Source: 73-13 sp035556395
GTDB taxonomy: Bacteria > Actinomycetota > Actinomycetes > Actinomycetales > Microbacteriaceae
Direction: 5' to 3'
DNA: 27,830 nucleotides
NCBI GenBank assembly: GCA_035556395.1
Contig: DATMFB010000253.1
Coordinates: 1 to 27,830 of the forward strand
The translations under genes and the position numbers were made by a program. Shown here piece after piece: positions 9,643 through 17,708 of the stretch. The stretch's first letter is position 1, and the number at the start of each line of letters is the position of its first letter. The notes under the pieces are model-generated. The model ran no database searches and was not told where the DNA came from. It saw nothing but the letters and a program-made list of their open reading frames with translations.

Positions 9643-10492
9643 AGGAGGTCAGCCGCTCGATGAGCTCGGCGTAGCGGGCCGCGGTCGCGGCGACGATGTC
9701 GTCGGCGAGGCGCGGCGGTTCGCCGTGGCCGTCCCAGCGGGCGCTCAGCCAGTCGCGGACGCCCTGCTTGTCCCAGCTGACGCCCCGACGGCCCTCGTCG
9801 TACGCGGCACGATCCCAGTAGCGGCTGGAGTCGCTCGTCAGCACCTCGTCGGCGAGGATCACGTCGTGCTCGTCGTCGGCGCCGAACTCGAACTTCGTGT
9901 CGGCGAGGATCACGCCGCGCGCCTCCGCGATCGTCGACGCCCGCCGGAAGATCGAGATGCTCGTCGCCCGCAGCTCCTCGGCGACGTCGGCACCCACGAG
10001 CTCGATGACGCGCTCGAACGTGATGTTCTCGTCGTGCTCGCCCTGCGGCGCCTTCCAGGCCGGCGTGAAGATCGGCTCCGGCAGCCGGTCGCCGTCGTGC
10101 AGGCCGGCGGGCAGCGCGACGCCGCAGATCGCGCCGGTGCCCTGGTACTCCTTCCAGCCGCTGCCCGACAGGTAGCCGCGGACGACGCATTCCACGGGAT
10201 GCATATCGAGGGCGCGGACGAGCATCGAGCGATCGGCGACCTCGGCGGGGATCGGCGACTCGTCCGGGACGAGATGGTTCGGCACGTCGGAGAGCACCGA
10301 GAACCACCAGCGGGAGAGCCTGGTGAGCAGCGCGCCCTTGCCGGGGATGGCCGGCTCGAGGATGTGGTCGTACGCGCTCACCCGGTCGGTCGCGACGAGG
10401 AGCAGCTGGCCCGGCAGGTCCTCGCGGGTGTAGAGGTCGCGGACCTTGCCCGAGTAGACGCGCGTCCAGTCGCGCAGCGCAGTCTGCGTCAT
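9638..10492 (-). CDS. purC: SAICAR synthetase PurC
   Basis: 284-residue phosphoribosylaminoimidazole-succinocarboxamide synthase, step 7 of purine synthesis: it joins CAIR and aspartate using ATP. Family motifs are SGKVRDLYTRE near residue 14, VATDRVSAYDHI near 33-44, VVRGYLSGSGWKEYQ near 100, and KFEFGADDE with DEVLTSDSSRYW in the C-terminal half. The ATG start overlaps the purD stop by one base (TGATG), so the two are translationally coupled. The stop codon TAG is part of the IS481 target duplication, so transcription from purD-purC would run straight into the IS on the same strand. Confidence 0.98.
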   Translation of the reverse strand: MTQTALRDWTRVYSGKVRDLYTREDLPGQLLLVATDRVSAYDHILEPAIPGKGALLTRLSRWWFSVLSDVPNHLVPDESPIPAEVADRSMLVRALDMHPVECVVRGYLSGSGWKEYQGTGAICGVALPAGLHDGDRLPEPIFTPAWKAPQGEHDENITFERVIELVGADVAEELRATSISIFRRASTIAEARGVILADTKFEFGADDEHDVILADEVLTSDSSRYWDRAAYDEGRRGVSWDKQGVRDWLSARWDGHGEPPRLADDIVAATAARYAELIERLTSS

Positions 10493-11733
10493 CAGCCGAC
10501 GACCCCCGCGGCGATGTCCCGTCGGTAGTGCCCGCCCTCGAGCCCGATCGCCTCGAGCGCGGCATACGCCTTGGTGCGCGCGCCGGCGAAGTCGGTCGCG
10601 GTCGCGACGACGGAGAGCACCCGGCCGCCGGTGGCGACATAGCCGCCGTCCGGCGTTCTCGCGGTCGCGGCGTGGGCGATGGACACGTCCTGCACCGCGT
10701 CGAGGCCAGTGATCGCCCGCCCGGTGACGGGAGCCTCCGGATAGCCCTCGCTCGCGAGCACGACCGTGATCGCGACGTCCTCGGTGAATGCCGGTGGCGG
10801 AATATGCTCGAGGCGGCCCGTCGCGGCGGCGAGCAGGATCTCGGAGAGCGGCGACTCGAGCCGGGCGAGCACGACCTGCGTCTCGGGATCGCCGAAGCGC
10901 GCGTTGAACTCGATCACCTTGACGCCGCCCGGCGTGAGGATGAGACCGCAGAAGAGGACGCCGATGAACGGCGTCTGCTCCGCGGCGAGCTGACGGATGG
11001 TCGGCAGCGCGACGCGCTCGGCGACCTCCTCGACGAATCCGGCGGGGAGCCAGGGCAGCGGCGAGTAGGCGCCCATCCCGCCCGTGTTCGGCCCCTCGTC
11101 TCCGTCGTGCGCCCGCTTGAAGTCCTGGGCGGGGGCGAGCGGCACGACGTGCGTGCCGTCGCTCACGAAGAAGAGCGACACCTCGGGGCCGGTGAGGAAC
11201 TCCTCGACGAGGACCTCGCCGTGCTGCATCCAGAACGCGGCGTGGGCGACCGCCTCAGCGCGGTCCTGCGTCACGAGGACGCCCTTGCCGGCGGCGAGCC
11301 CGTCCGCCTTGACGACGTAGGGCGCGCCGATCTCGTCGAGCGCGGCCTCGGCCTCCGCGATCGTGCCGGCGCGGACGGCGGCGCCCGTGGGCACCCCCGC
11401 CGATTCCATCACGCGCTTCGCGAACGACTTGCTGCCCTCGATCGCCGCCGCGGCCCTACCAGGACCGAACACGGGGATGCCGCGCGGACGCAGCGCGTCG
11501 GCGACGCCCGCGACGAGCGGCGCCTCCGGACCGATCACGACGAGGTCGATCGCGTTCTGCAGCGCGTAGTCGGCGACGACGACCGGATCGGCGGGGTTCA
11601 GGGCGACGGTCTCGGCCTCCGCGGCGATGCCGGCGTTCCCGGGGGCCGCGATGACCTGGTGGCCGCCCTCGCGCAGGAGGGCCTTGATGATCGCGTGCTC
11701 CCTGGCGCCGGATCCGAGGACGAGGATTCGCAT
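10492..11733 (-). CDS. purD: Phosphoribosylamine-glycine ligase PurD
   Basis: 413-residue ATP-grasp enzyme for step 2 of purine synthesis: it couples phosphoribosylamine and glycine to give GAR. The start at 11733 gives the family's usual beginning MRILVLGSGAREHAI. Other motifs are GPEAPLVAGVADAL, PYVVKADGLAAGKGVLV (ATP-grasp), GPNTGGMGAYSPLPW and IEFNARFGDPETQ (metal and ATP site). The open frame extends 11 codons upstream, but TAGGCT (11746-11741) ends 7 bases before 11733, supporting a leaderless transcript from this ATG. It heads the purD-purC operon and is divergent from the DUF3465 gene. Confidence 0.98.
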   Translation of the reverse strand: MRILVLGSGAREHAIIKALLREGGHQVIAAPGNAGIAAEAETVALNPADPVVVADYALQNAIDLVVIGPEAPLVAGVADALRPRGIPVFGPGRAAAAIEGSKSFAKRVMESAGVPTGAAVRAGTIAEAEAALDEIGAPYVVKADGLAAGKGVLVTQDRAEAVAHAAFWMQHGEVLVEEFLTGPEVSLFFVSDGTHVVPLAPAQDFKRAHDGDEGPNTGGMGAYSPLPWLPAGFVEEVAERVALPTIRQLAAEQTPFIGVLFCGLILTPGGVKVIEFNARFGDPETQVVLARLESPLSEILLAAATGRLEHIPPPAFTEDVAITVVLASEGYPEAPVTGRAITGLDAVQDVSIAHAATARTPDGGYVATGGRVLSVVATATDFAGARTKAYAALEAIGLEGGHYRRDIAAGVVG

Positions 11734-11794
11734 GCGCACCAGCCTAGGAGGCGGCACGGCCGCCATGCGCGGCCGGCCTGACTAGCGTGGAGGC
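11734..11794. promoter_or_regulatory. Divergent promoter region of purD and the DUF3465 gene
   Basis: This 61-base gap holds two outward -10-like hexamers: TAGGCT on the minus strand (11746-11741), 7 bases before the purD ATG, and TAGCGT on the plus strand (11783-11788), 6 bases before the GTG of the next gene. No clear -35 or operator symmetry is visible. Confidence 0.5.
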
Positions 11795-12274
11795 GTGCCC
11801 GTCAAGTCCAGGCCCGTGATCGCGGGGATCCTCATCGCCGCGGTGATCGCCGCCGTAGTGTGGGTGTCCGTGTGGGGCACGCGCGCCGGATCCGCGCCGG
11901 AGCCGGCAAGGGGCACGTCGTCCGCCGAGCCGACCGGGGACGGCGCTGCGCAGATCGCCGAGCTCTACGCGTCCGAGCTGAGCGACGTCCAGGTGCGCGG
12001 CTCCGGGCGCGTCATCCGCCTCCTCAGTGACGACGTCGAGGGCGATCGGCACCAGCGCTTCATCCTCGAGCTGTCGAACGAGCTGACGCTCCTGGTCGCG
12101 CACAACATCGACGACTTCCCCCGGCTCGACGGGCTCATGGTCGGCGACGAGGTCGCGTTCTATGGCGAGTACGAGTGGGGCGAGCAGGGCGGCACGATCC
12201 ACTGGACCCATCGCGACAACCACGGCGACCATGTCGACGGCTGGCTCGAATGGAAGGGGAAGCGCTACTGGTGA
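11795..12274 (+). CDS. DUF3465 family membrane-anchored protein
   Basis: 159 residues. A hydrophobic segment at about 8-28 is a signal anchor, followed by a short Ala/Pro/Ser linker and a domain at about 50-159 matching DUF3465. Its hallmarks are RGSGRVIRLLSDD, DRHQRFILEL, LTLLVAHNIDDFPRL, GDEVAFYGEYEW and GGTIHWTHRDNHGDHVDGW. The domain probably faces outside the cell; its function is unknown, although the pattern suggests an OB-like beta fold and the His-rich end might bind metal. GTG at 11795 lies 6 bases after TAGCGT. The stop overlaps the next start by 4 bases (GTGA), so the two are coupled. Confidence 0.85.
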   Translation: MPVKSRPVIAGILIAAVIAAVVWVSVWGTRAGSAPEPARGTSSAEPTGDGAAQIAELYASELSDVQVRGSGRVIRLLSDDVEGDRHQRFILELSNELTLLVAHNIDDFPRLDGLMVGDEVAFYGEYEWGEQGGTIHWTHRDNHGDHVDGWLEWKGKRYW

Positions 12275-12627
12275 GGCGCATCGACGACGAGGTCGGCGCG
12301 GCGGCGGTCGCCGCGTCGAGGGCCGATCGCGGCCCGGCGCCGGACCGGGACACGCTCGCGACCGCCGTGCGCTGGACCCTGCAGCGCCTCGCCGAGCAGG
12401 CCCCCGGCCACGCGCTCGAGGTGCGGGTGCCGCCGTACGGCGCAGTCCAGGCCGTCGAGGGCCCGCGTCACACCCGCGGCACTCCGCCGAACGTCGTCGA
12501 GACGGACCCCGCGACCTGGCTCGCCCTCGCGACCGGCGACCTCGCGTTCTCCGACGCGGTCGCCGCCGGCCGGGTGCAGGCCTCCGGCACCCGTACGGAC
12601 CTCACGGCGCTCCTCCCCCTCGTCTGA
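12271..12627 (+). CDS. Sterol carrier (SCP_3-like) family protein
   Basis: 118-residue soluble protein of the actinobacterial SCP2-like group. The core TAVRWTLQRLAEQAPGHALE, VRVPPYGAVQAVEG, then DPATWLALATGDLAFSDAV and AAGRVQASGTRTDL is typical. The start is the GTG at 12271, overlapping the upstream stop in GTGA. The biochemical role is unknown; SCP2 folds bind lipids, but no ligand is established for this group. I recall such genes lying near purF in related actinobacteria, which agrees with purF 0.9 kb downstream on the opposite strand. Confidence 0.8.
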   Translation: MRRIDDEVGAAAVAASRADRGPAPDRDTLATAVRWTLQRLAEQAPGHALEVRVPPYGAVQAVEGPRHTRGTPPNVVETDPATWLALATGDLAFSDAVAAGRVQASGTRTDLTALLPLV

Positions 12628-12637
12628 TGCGCGTTGC

Positions 12638-12691
12638 GCACGTTGTTCGGGCGTGAGCGTCGAGTTCGATGCGCACTCCCGACGAACGTGC
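12638..12691. repeat. Imperfect inverted repeat between SCP and membrane-protein genes
   Basis: Arms GCACGTTGTTCGGG (12638-12651) and CCCGACGAACGTGC (12678-12691) pair at 12 of 14 positions around a 26-base loop, starting 10 bases after the SCP stop. It may end that transcript. No T run follows. Confidence 0.5.
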
Positions 12692-12716
12692 ACTCGGGAC
12701 GCGCGACAATAGAGCC

Positions 12717-13043
12717 ATGACGGAACGCGATGAGTCCCGGACCGCGAGGATGCGACGGGCACCGAGGTTCGGCGCCTTCATCGGCGTCGGCGCGATCGTC
12801 GGCATCGTCGTGACGGTCGCCGTCACGACGTCGTTCCCCGCCGACCCCGCGGTCGGCATGTGGGCGACCGTCGCCTACATGAGCCTCTTCGGCGTCACCG
12901 CGGGCATCGTGCTCGGTGCGGTCGCGGCGCTCATCGCCGACCGGGTGAGCCGCCGCCACACCCAGGTGGTCTCGGTCGAGCGCGGCACGGTCACGGGTGA
13001 ACTCTCGGAGAACGCCGGCGACAAGGCCGCCGATCCGACGTAG
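12717..13043 (+). CDS. Small two-helix membrane protein of unknown function
   Basis: 108 residues. Two hydrophobic segments at about 18-39 (FGAFIGVGAIVGIVVTVAVT) and about 52-77 are separated by a short loop containing SFPADPAVGMW. A basic motif IADRVSRRHTQ follows, with a polar tail. The topology suggests both ends are cytoplasmic. Relatives in Micrococcales are conserved near purF and are sometimes labelled as potassium transporters, a name the sequence does not support. ATG at 12717 is used because GACAAT lies 6 bases upstream; an in-frame ATG at 12669 has no support. The next gene starts 9 bases downstream. Confidence 0.75.
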   Translation: MTERDESRTARMRRAPRFGAFIGVGAIVGIVVTVAVTTSFPADPAVGMWATVAYMSLFGVTAGIVLGAVAALIADRVSRRHTQVVSVERGTVTGELSENAGDKAADPT

Positions 13044-13052
13044 CCTCTCGGC

Positions 13053-13478
13053 ATGAATGCCAGCATCTCGCCCTATCTGATGTTCCCGGGCAACGCGACT
13101 GCGGCCCTCGAGTTCTATGCCTCGGTGCTCGGCGGCACGCCGGAGACGACGCCCTACACGCAGTTCGGCTATGAGGACGCGCCCGAGGGCGCCGTCATGC
13201 ACGGCGCGCTCGAGACCCCAGCCGGCCTGCGGATCTTCGCGGCCGACGACATCCAGTCCGGAGCCGACGCGGCCGCGTTCTCGACGCCGGGTCGGATCAG
13301 CCTCGCGCTCTTCGGAGACGATGTCGCGCAGCTGCAGGCCTGGTGGGACGGCCTCTCCGCCGGCGGCACCGTGACGATGCCGTTCGAGCAGGCGCCGTGG
13401 GGCGATACCTACGGCCAGTTCACGGACCGCTTCGGCATCGAGTGGATGATCAACGCGTCGCCGGCGCCGGCGCCGTGA
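13053..13478 (+). CDS. PhnB-like VOC-superfamily protein
   Basis: 141-residue single-module protein of the PhnB / 3-demethylubiquinone methyltransferase-like branch of the VOC superfamily. It begins ISPYLMFPGNATAALEFYASVLGG and ends with PWGDTYGQFTDRFGIEWMIN, both characteristic. VMHGALETPAGLRIFAADD lies in the middle. Despite the historical name it is neither a proven phosphonate enzyme nor a methyltransferase; the substrate is unknown. TAGCCT at 13041-13046, which includes the stop codon of the preceding gene, ends 6 bases before the ATG, so it may be leaderless. It converges with purF, leaving 6 bases between stops. Confidence 0.85.
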   Translation: MNASISPYLMFPGNATAALEFYASVLGGTPETTPYTQFGYEDAPEGAVMHGALETPAGLRIFAADDIQSGADAAAFSTPGRISLALFGDDVAQLQAWWDGLSAGGTVTMPFEQAPWGDTYGQFTDRFGIEWMINASPAPAP

Positions 13479-13484
13479 TACCCC

Positions 13485-14942
13485 TCAGCTCAGCTGGTTC
13501 TCCTCGACCCAGGCGAGATACTCCTCGGTGACCGTCCCGGTCACGTACTCGCCCGTGAAGCAGGACATCTCGAGCGCCGTCACGTCGGAGCCCTCGATGA
13601 TCGCCGCCTCCATGTCGGCGACCTCCTGGTAGACGAGGTAGTCGGTGCCGAGCTCGCGTGCGATCTCGGGGATCGAACGCCCCGCCGCGACGAGCTCCTG
13701 GCGCGACGGCATGTTGATCCCGTAGACGTGCGGGAAGCGCACGGGAGGCGCCGCCGAGGTGAACGTCACCGAGTTCGCGCCGGCCGCGCGCGTCATCTCG
13801 ATGATCTCGTGCGACGTCGTGCCGCGCACGATCGAGTCGTCGACGATGAGCACGTTCTTCCCCTTGAACTCGCTGCCCATCGCGTTCAGCTTCTGCTTGA
13901 CCGAGCGGCGGCGCTGCTCCTGGCCGGGCATGATGAACGTCCTGCCGACGTAGCGGTTCTTGTAGAAGCCCTCGCGGTACTCGAGCCCGAGCCGCTGCGC
14001 GACCTGCATCGCGGCGGGCCGCGACGAGTCGGGGATCGGCATGACGACGTCGATCGCACCCGAAGGCGTGTAGGCCGCGATCGTGTCGGCGAGCCGGTCG
14101 CCGAGCCGCAGCCGCGCCTCGTAGACGGAGATGCCGTTCATGATCGAGTCGGGGCGGGCGAGGTAGACGTACTCGAACGAGCAGGGGATGAGCCTCGGGT
14201 TCTTCGCGCACTGCCGCGAGTACAGCTCGCCGCTGCGCGTGATGAAGATCGCCTCGCCCGGTGCCACGTCGCGCACGATCTCGTAGTCGGAGTTCTCCAG
14301 CACGAGCGATTCCGAGGCGACGATCCATTCGGTGCCGACGAGGCCCTCGGACTTCTTGCCGAGGATGAGGGGGCGGATGCCGTAGGGGTCGCGGAACGCG
14401 AGGAGGCCCTCCCCGCCGATGAGCGCGATGCACGCGTAGGAGCCCTCGACGCGCTCGTGCAGCGTCTCGATCGCGTCGAACACCTGATCGGGATCGAGCG
14501 AGGAGCCGCGCACCTGCTGCTGCAGCTCGTTCGCGAGGACGTTGACGAGGAGCTCGGTGTCGGAGCTCGTGTTGAGGTGGCGGCGATCCTTGTGGAAGAG
14601 ATCGTCGGCGAGCTCGCGGACGTTCGTCAGGTTGCCGTTGTGGACGAGCACGATGCCGTAGGGCGCGTTCACGTAGAACGGCTGCGACTCCTGCTCCTTC
14701 TTCGAGTCGCCGCGCGTCGTGTACCGCACGTGCCCGAGACCGGTCGTGCCGACGAGGTTGCGCATGTCCCGCGTCCGGTAGGCCTCCCGCACCTGCCCGG
14801 CCGCCTTGTGCATGTAGATCGTCGTGCCGTCGGTCGTCGCGATGCCGGTGGAGTCCTGGCCACGGTGCTGGAGCAGGCCCAACGAGTCGTAGATCTGCTG
14901 CGCGACCGGGCTGGACGAGACGATGCCGACGATGCCGCACAT
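13485..14942 (-). CDS. purF: Amidophosphoribosyltransferase PurF
   Basis: 485-residue first enzyme of de novo purine synthesis, which makes phosphoribosylamine from PRPP and glutamine. The protein starts MCGIVGIV, so C2 is exposed as the glutaminase nucleophile after Met removal and there is no propeptide. GLLQHRGQDSTGIA (22-35), GLGHVRYTTRG (69-78) and VHNGNLTN (100-107) form the glutaminase site. VLIVDDSIVRGTTS at 364-377 is the PRPP-binding motif. Unlike most genes here it has a leader: AGGGAG lies 11 bases upstream and TAACTT (14978-14973) is a candidate -10. It is divergent from the ASCH gene. Confidence 0.98.
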   Translation of the reverse strand: MCGIVGIVSSSPVAQQIYDSLGLLQHRGQDSTGIATTDGTTIYMHKAAGQVREAYRTRDMRNLVGTTGLGHVRYTTRGDSKKEQESQPFYVNAPYGIVLVHNGNLTNVRELADDLFHKDRRHLNTSSDTELLVNVLANELQQQVRGSSLDPDQVFDAIETLHERVEGSYACIALIGGEGLLAFRDPYGIRPLILGKKSEGLVGTEWIVASESLVLENSDYEIVRDVAPGEAIFITRSGELYSRQCAKNPRLIPCSFEYVYLARPDSIMNGISVYEARLRLGDRLADTIAAYTPSGAIDVVMPIPDSSRPAAMQVAQRLGLEYREGFYKNRYVGRTFIMPGQEQRRRSVKQKLNAMGSEFKGKNVLIVDDSIVRGTTSHEIIEMTRAAGANSVTFTSAAPPVRFPHVYGINMPSRQELVAAGRSIPEIARELGTDYLVYQEVADMEAAIIEGSDVTALEMSCFTGEYVTGTVTEEYLAWVEENQLS

Positions 14943-15031
14943 GCGCTGGGTGGCTCCCTGTGGTTCAGCGGGAAGTTACGGTTCATCCTCGCACAGCGAC
15001 CTGCGCCGTCGCCGCGGATTATGCTCGCCGC

Positions 15032-15529
15032 GTGACCGCCCTCCCCGAGCCCGACCGCGATGCGGCCGCCGCGCTGTGGAGCGCCTATCTGGCGGCGCAT
15101 CCGGAGGCCGCGGAGCTCGCGCCCGAATACGACGTCGATTTCTACGGCGACAGCGTCGAGCTCGCGGACGAGCTGATCGGGCTCGTCATCGCCGGCGGCA
15201 AGCGCGCGACCGCGAGCCTCGTCGACGAGTTCCGGCACGAGGGCCAGGCGCTGCCGCGCATCGGCAGCCACTGGATCGCGTGCGACGGCCGGGGCGTGCC
15301 GCGGGTCGTCCAGCGCTCGATCGACCTGCGCATCGGCCCGATCGAGAGCGTCGACGACGCGTTCGCCTGGGACGAGGGTGAGGGCGACAGAACGCGAGCG
15401 GACTGGCTCGACGGGCACCGCCGCTATTTCACGCGGACGCTCGCGGCGCGCGGCGTCGTGTTCGACGAGTCCCAGCCCGTCCTCTTCGAGCGGTTCCTGG
15501 TGGTCTGGCCCCCGGAGCTCGCGGACTGA
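15032..15529 (+). CDS. ASCH-domain protein
   Basis: 165-residue soluble protein. Its central part has the ASCH-type pattern: YGDSVELADELIGLVIAGGKRATASLVDEF, then PRIGSHWIACDGRGVPRVVQ and IDLRIGPIESVDDAFAWDEGEGDRT. A C-terminal RYFTRTLAARGVVFDE and VLFERFLVVW follow. ASCH domains are beta-barrels related to PUA and are thought to bind RNA or nucleotides; a specific role cannot be given. The GTG at 15032 is preferred over an upstream in-frame start because TATGCT (15020-15025) ends 6 bases before it. It converges with vapC across 3 bases. Confidence 0.85.
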   Translation: MTALPEPDRDAAAALWSAYLAAHPEAAELAPEYDVDFYGDSVELADELIGLVIAGGKRATASLVDEFRHEGQALPRIGSHWIACDGRGVPRVVQRSIDLRIGPIESVDDAFAWDEGEGDRTRADWLDGHRRYFTRTLAARGVVFDESQPVLFERFLVVWPPELAD

Positions 15530-15532
15530 GCG

Positions 15533-15928
15533 TCAGCCGCGGGTCTGGTCGAAGGTCGGAAAGACCTCGGCGATCTGCTCGAAGTCGGAATCATTGTGGA
15601 GCACGGTCGCGCCGTGATGCATCGCGACGCCCGCGATGAGACAGTCCAGGAGCGAACGAACGGTTCGGCCCTGTCGCCGTGAGGCACGCCGAATGGTGGC
15701 GGCGTTCTCCCAGTCGGCGAACTCGGTGGGGATGAGCGGCAGCGCGCCGAGCATGCGCTCCAGCTGGCTTTGCTCCCGGTCGTCCAGGGCTCCCGCGATC
15801 ACTTCGGCCCACACGGGTTCGCAGGTCGCGACCAGCCCTTGATCCAGTGCCGCGTCGAGCGCGTCGACGCATGCCGATCGGCGTCCGCGGGTGTACTCGA
15901 TCCACGCGGAGGAATCGGCGATGATCAC
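15533..15928 (-). CDS. vapC: PIN-domain ribonuclease toxin VapC
   Basis: 131-residue PIN-domain protein, expected to cleave RNA in a magnesium-dependent way and to be held inactive by VapB. The four acidic active-site residues are present: D5 in IIADSSAWIEY, E42 in VWAEVIAGA, D95 in RSLLDCLIAG and D113 in LHNDSDF. All motifs are intact, so the toxin is probably functional. Its ATG overlaps the vapB stop by 4 bases (ATGA), the usual coupling for such pairs. The pair interrupts the stretch between purF-ASCH and purM and may be an acquired module. Confidence 0.93.
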   Translation of the reverse strand: MIIADSSAWIEYTRGRRSACVDALDAALDQGLVATCEPVWAEVIAGALDDREQSQLERMLGALPLIPTEFADWENAATIRRASRRQGRTVRSLLDCLIAGVAMHHGATVLHNDSDFEQIAEVFPTFDQTRG

Positions 15929-16176
15929 CGGCCCGCTCCGACCCCGGCCTGCGCGCCTTGGACGCGCGCGGCATAGTCGTCGTCGAACTCCTCGGCCTCG
16001 ACGTCGATGAGATCCGGGATGGCGCCGCGCATCGCCTTGATCTCATCCAGGGTCATCGGCACGATCACCGTCCGTCGAAGCGCGTAGTTCACCGCGTCGC
16101 GCTTCGTCGTGAAACCTCGCTGCCGCATGACGAGCGCGCAGGCCTCCTCGTCGATGTCGATGTTCGTCCGCGCCAT
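15925..16176 (-). CDS. vapB: VapB-type antitoxin
   Basis: 83-residue partner of VapC. The N-terminal part, MARTNIDIDEEACALVMRQRGFTTKRDAVNYALRR, is a ribbon-helix-helix-like DNA-binding domain of the VapB / DUF2191 kind. The acidic C-terminal part (IPDLIDVEAEEFDDDYAARV) should wrap around the toxin. The ATG at 16176 is chosen because the domain starts there and TATCGT (16188-16183) ends 6 bases before it; in-frame upstream starts would add residues outside the family. Repeated ATACACC half-sites in the promoter suggest autoregulation by VapB or VapBC. Confidence 0.9.
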   Translation of the reverse strand: MARTNIDIDEEACALVMRQRGFTTKRDAVNYALRRTVIVPMTLDEIKAMRGAIPDLIDVEAEEFDDDYAARVQGAQAGVGAGR

Positions 16177-16204
16177 ACACCGACGATACACCTCCATGGT
16201 GTGT
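16175..16204. promoter_or_regulatory. Candidate vapBC operator
   Basis: ATACACC occurs at 16175-16181 and again at 16186-16192, an 11-base spacing close to one helical turn. A nearly complementary GGTGTGT follows at 16198-16204, forming an inverted pair around TCCAT. The sites cover the vapB -10 (16188-16183) and lie 14 bases from the divergent purM -10 (16218-16223). A VapBC complex bound here could therefore also touch purM expression; that is inference. Confidence 0.5.
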
Positions 16205-16230
16205 CCGACCATGCCGCTACCCTGGACCCT

Positions 16231-17385
16231 GTGACGGACTCAGCCGCGACCTACCGCGCCGCCGGTGTCGACACCGCCGCGGGCGATCTCGCCGTCGAGC
16301 TCATGAAGCAGTCCGTGACGCGCACGCACGGCCCCGAGGTGCTCGGCGGGGTCGGCGGTTTCGCGGGGCTGTGGGATGCGAGCGCGCTGCAGGGCTACCG
16401 TCAGCCGCTGCTCGCCACGTCGACCGACGGCGTCGGGACCAAGGTCGCGATCGCGCAGGCGCTCGACATTCACGACACGATCGGCCAGGACCTCGTCGCG
16501 ATGATCGTCGACGACATCGTCGTGGTCGGTGCGAAGCCGCTCTTCATGACCGACTACATCGCGTGCGGGCGGGTCGTCCCGGAGCGCATCGCGGCGATCG
16601 TCCGGGGCATCGCGGAGGCGTGCGAGGCGACGGGCACGGCACTCGTCGGCGGCGAGACCGCGGAGCACCCTGGCCTGCTCGGACCCGACGAGTACGACGT
16701 CGCCGGCGCGGCGGTCGGCGCGGTCGAGGCCGACGCGGTGCTCGGTCCCGAGCGCGTCGAGGACGGCGACGTCGTCCTCGCGCTCGCGAGCTCGGGCCTG
16801 CACTCCAACGGCTTCTCGCTCGTCCGACACATCCTCGCGCAGTCGGACATCCGCCTCCACGACGAGCTGCCGGAGTTCGGCGGTGTCGTCGGCCGGACGC
16901 TGCTGACGCCGACGCGCCTCTACACCGCCCCGCTGGTGGGGATCCTCGAGGATCCCGAGATCGGCCACGGCATCCATGCCCTCAGCCATGTCACGGGCGG
17001 CGGCATCGCGGCGAACCTCGCCCGCGTCCTGCCGAAGGGCGCGTCGGTCGAGCTCGACCGGGCGAGCTGGTCGCCGCCCTCGGTGTTCCGCGTCCTCTCG
17101 GACATCGCGGGCACGTCGCTCGAGTCCGCCGAGGGCACCTGGAATCTCGGCATCGGCTTCCTCGCGGTCGTCGCCGGCCGCGATGCCGACGGCATCGTCG
17201 CGGCGCTCGCGGCGGCGGGGATCCCGGCCTGGCAGGCGGGGACGGTGTCGCTCGACGGCGACCCTTCGACTCGCTTCGCCCGCTCAGGGAGCGGGACCGT
17301 CGACGAACAGAACGACGGCTGGGTCGTCGGCGCGAAGGGCGTCGACGGCGGGGCGGTCAGGCTCGTCGGGAACTACGCGGTCTGA
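16231..17385 (+). CDS. purM: AIR synthetase PurM
   Basis: 384-residue phosphoribosylformylglycinamidine cyclo-ligase, step 5 of purine synthesis, which closes the imidazole ring using ATP. Motifs are STDGVGTKVAIAQALD, GQDLVAMIVDDIVVVGAKPLFMTDYIACG, LVGGETAEHPGLL, SSGLHSNGFSLVR, LTPTRLY and LSHVTGGGI. The GTG at 16231 follows TACCCT (16218-16223) by 7 bases. The protein is about 40 residues longer than the common 345. Part of the excess, DPSTRFARSGSGT near residues 343-355, is encoded by a short interspersed repeat (17262-17295) inserted in frame before the conserved end KGVDGGAVRLVGNY. The 3' end overlaps the DUF3073 gene by 13 bases, tail to tail. Confidence 0.97.
   Translation: MTDSAATYRAAGVDTAAGDLAVELMKQSVTRTHGPEVLGGVGGFAGLWDASALQGYRQPLLATSTDGVGTKVAIAQALDIHDTIGQDLVAMIVDDIVVVGAKPLFMTDYIACGRVVPERIAAIVRGIAEACEATGTALVGGETAEHPGLLGPDEYDVAGAAVGAVEADAVLGPERVEDGDVVLALASSGLHSNGFSLVRHILAQSDIRLHDELPEFGGVVGRTLLTPTRLYTAPLVGILEDPEIGHGIHALSHVTGGGIAANLARVLPKGASVELDRASWSPPSVFRVLSDIAGTSLESAEGTWNLGIGFLAVVAGRDADGIVAALAAAGIPAWQAGTVSLDGDPSTRFARSGSGTVDEQNDGWVVGAKGVDGGAVRLVGNYAV
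17262..17295 (-). repeat. Short interspersed repeat inside purM
   Basis: About 34 bases resembling, on the minus strand, the copies at 26541-26575 and 27189-27223. They share CTGAGCG and a later GCGAGTCGAAG, with the middle diverged. CCCT and AGGG at its ends are complementary. It is read in frame by purM on the opposite strand to the repeat orientation used in the helicase gene. Confidence 0.6.
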
Positions 17386-17594
17386 ACCGCGTCGGAGTCC
17401 TCTTCGTCGTCCTCGAGGTCATCGCCCTCGTCATCGACGTCCGCATACTTCGCCGCGATTGCGTCGTAGTCGGGAGTCTGCCCGCCGGACTCAGCGAGCT
17501 CCCGCTCGAGCGCGCTGTAGTTCGTATCAGGGCTGAAGTACTTCAGATCGCGTGCGACCTTCGTGTGCTTTGCTTTTTGACGGCCGCGGCCCAT
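17373..17594 (-). CDS. DUF3073 family protein
   Basis: 73-residue actinobacterial protein. A basic N-terminus MGRGRQKAKHTKVARDLKY is followed by FSPDTNYSALERELAESG and a strongly acidic tail (DVDDEGDDLEDDEEDSD). No enzymatic motif or membrane segment is present; the charge pattern suggests a nucleic-acid or ribosome contact, but the function is unknown. The ATG at 17594 is preferred over upstream starts because it begins the family motif and AAAGGGGTGG lies about 6 bases upstream. TAGTCT about 30 bases upstream is a candidate -10. It overlaps purM tail to tail by 13 bases. Confidence 0.9.
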   Translation of the reverse strand: MGRGRQKAKHTKVARDLKYFSPDTNYSALERELAESGGQTPDYDAIAAKYADVDDEGDDLEDDEEDSDAVQTA

Positions 17595-17708
17595 CTGGCC
17601 ACCCCTTTGCGTGACAGGAAAGACTAGCCAAAAGTCTATCACCGGAAGGCATCTCCCCTGATCCACCGCGACCCCGGCACGTCACCCGCTCCTCCTAGGC
17701 TGGGGCGC

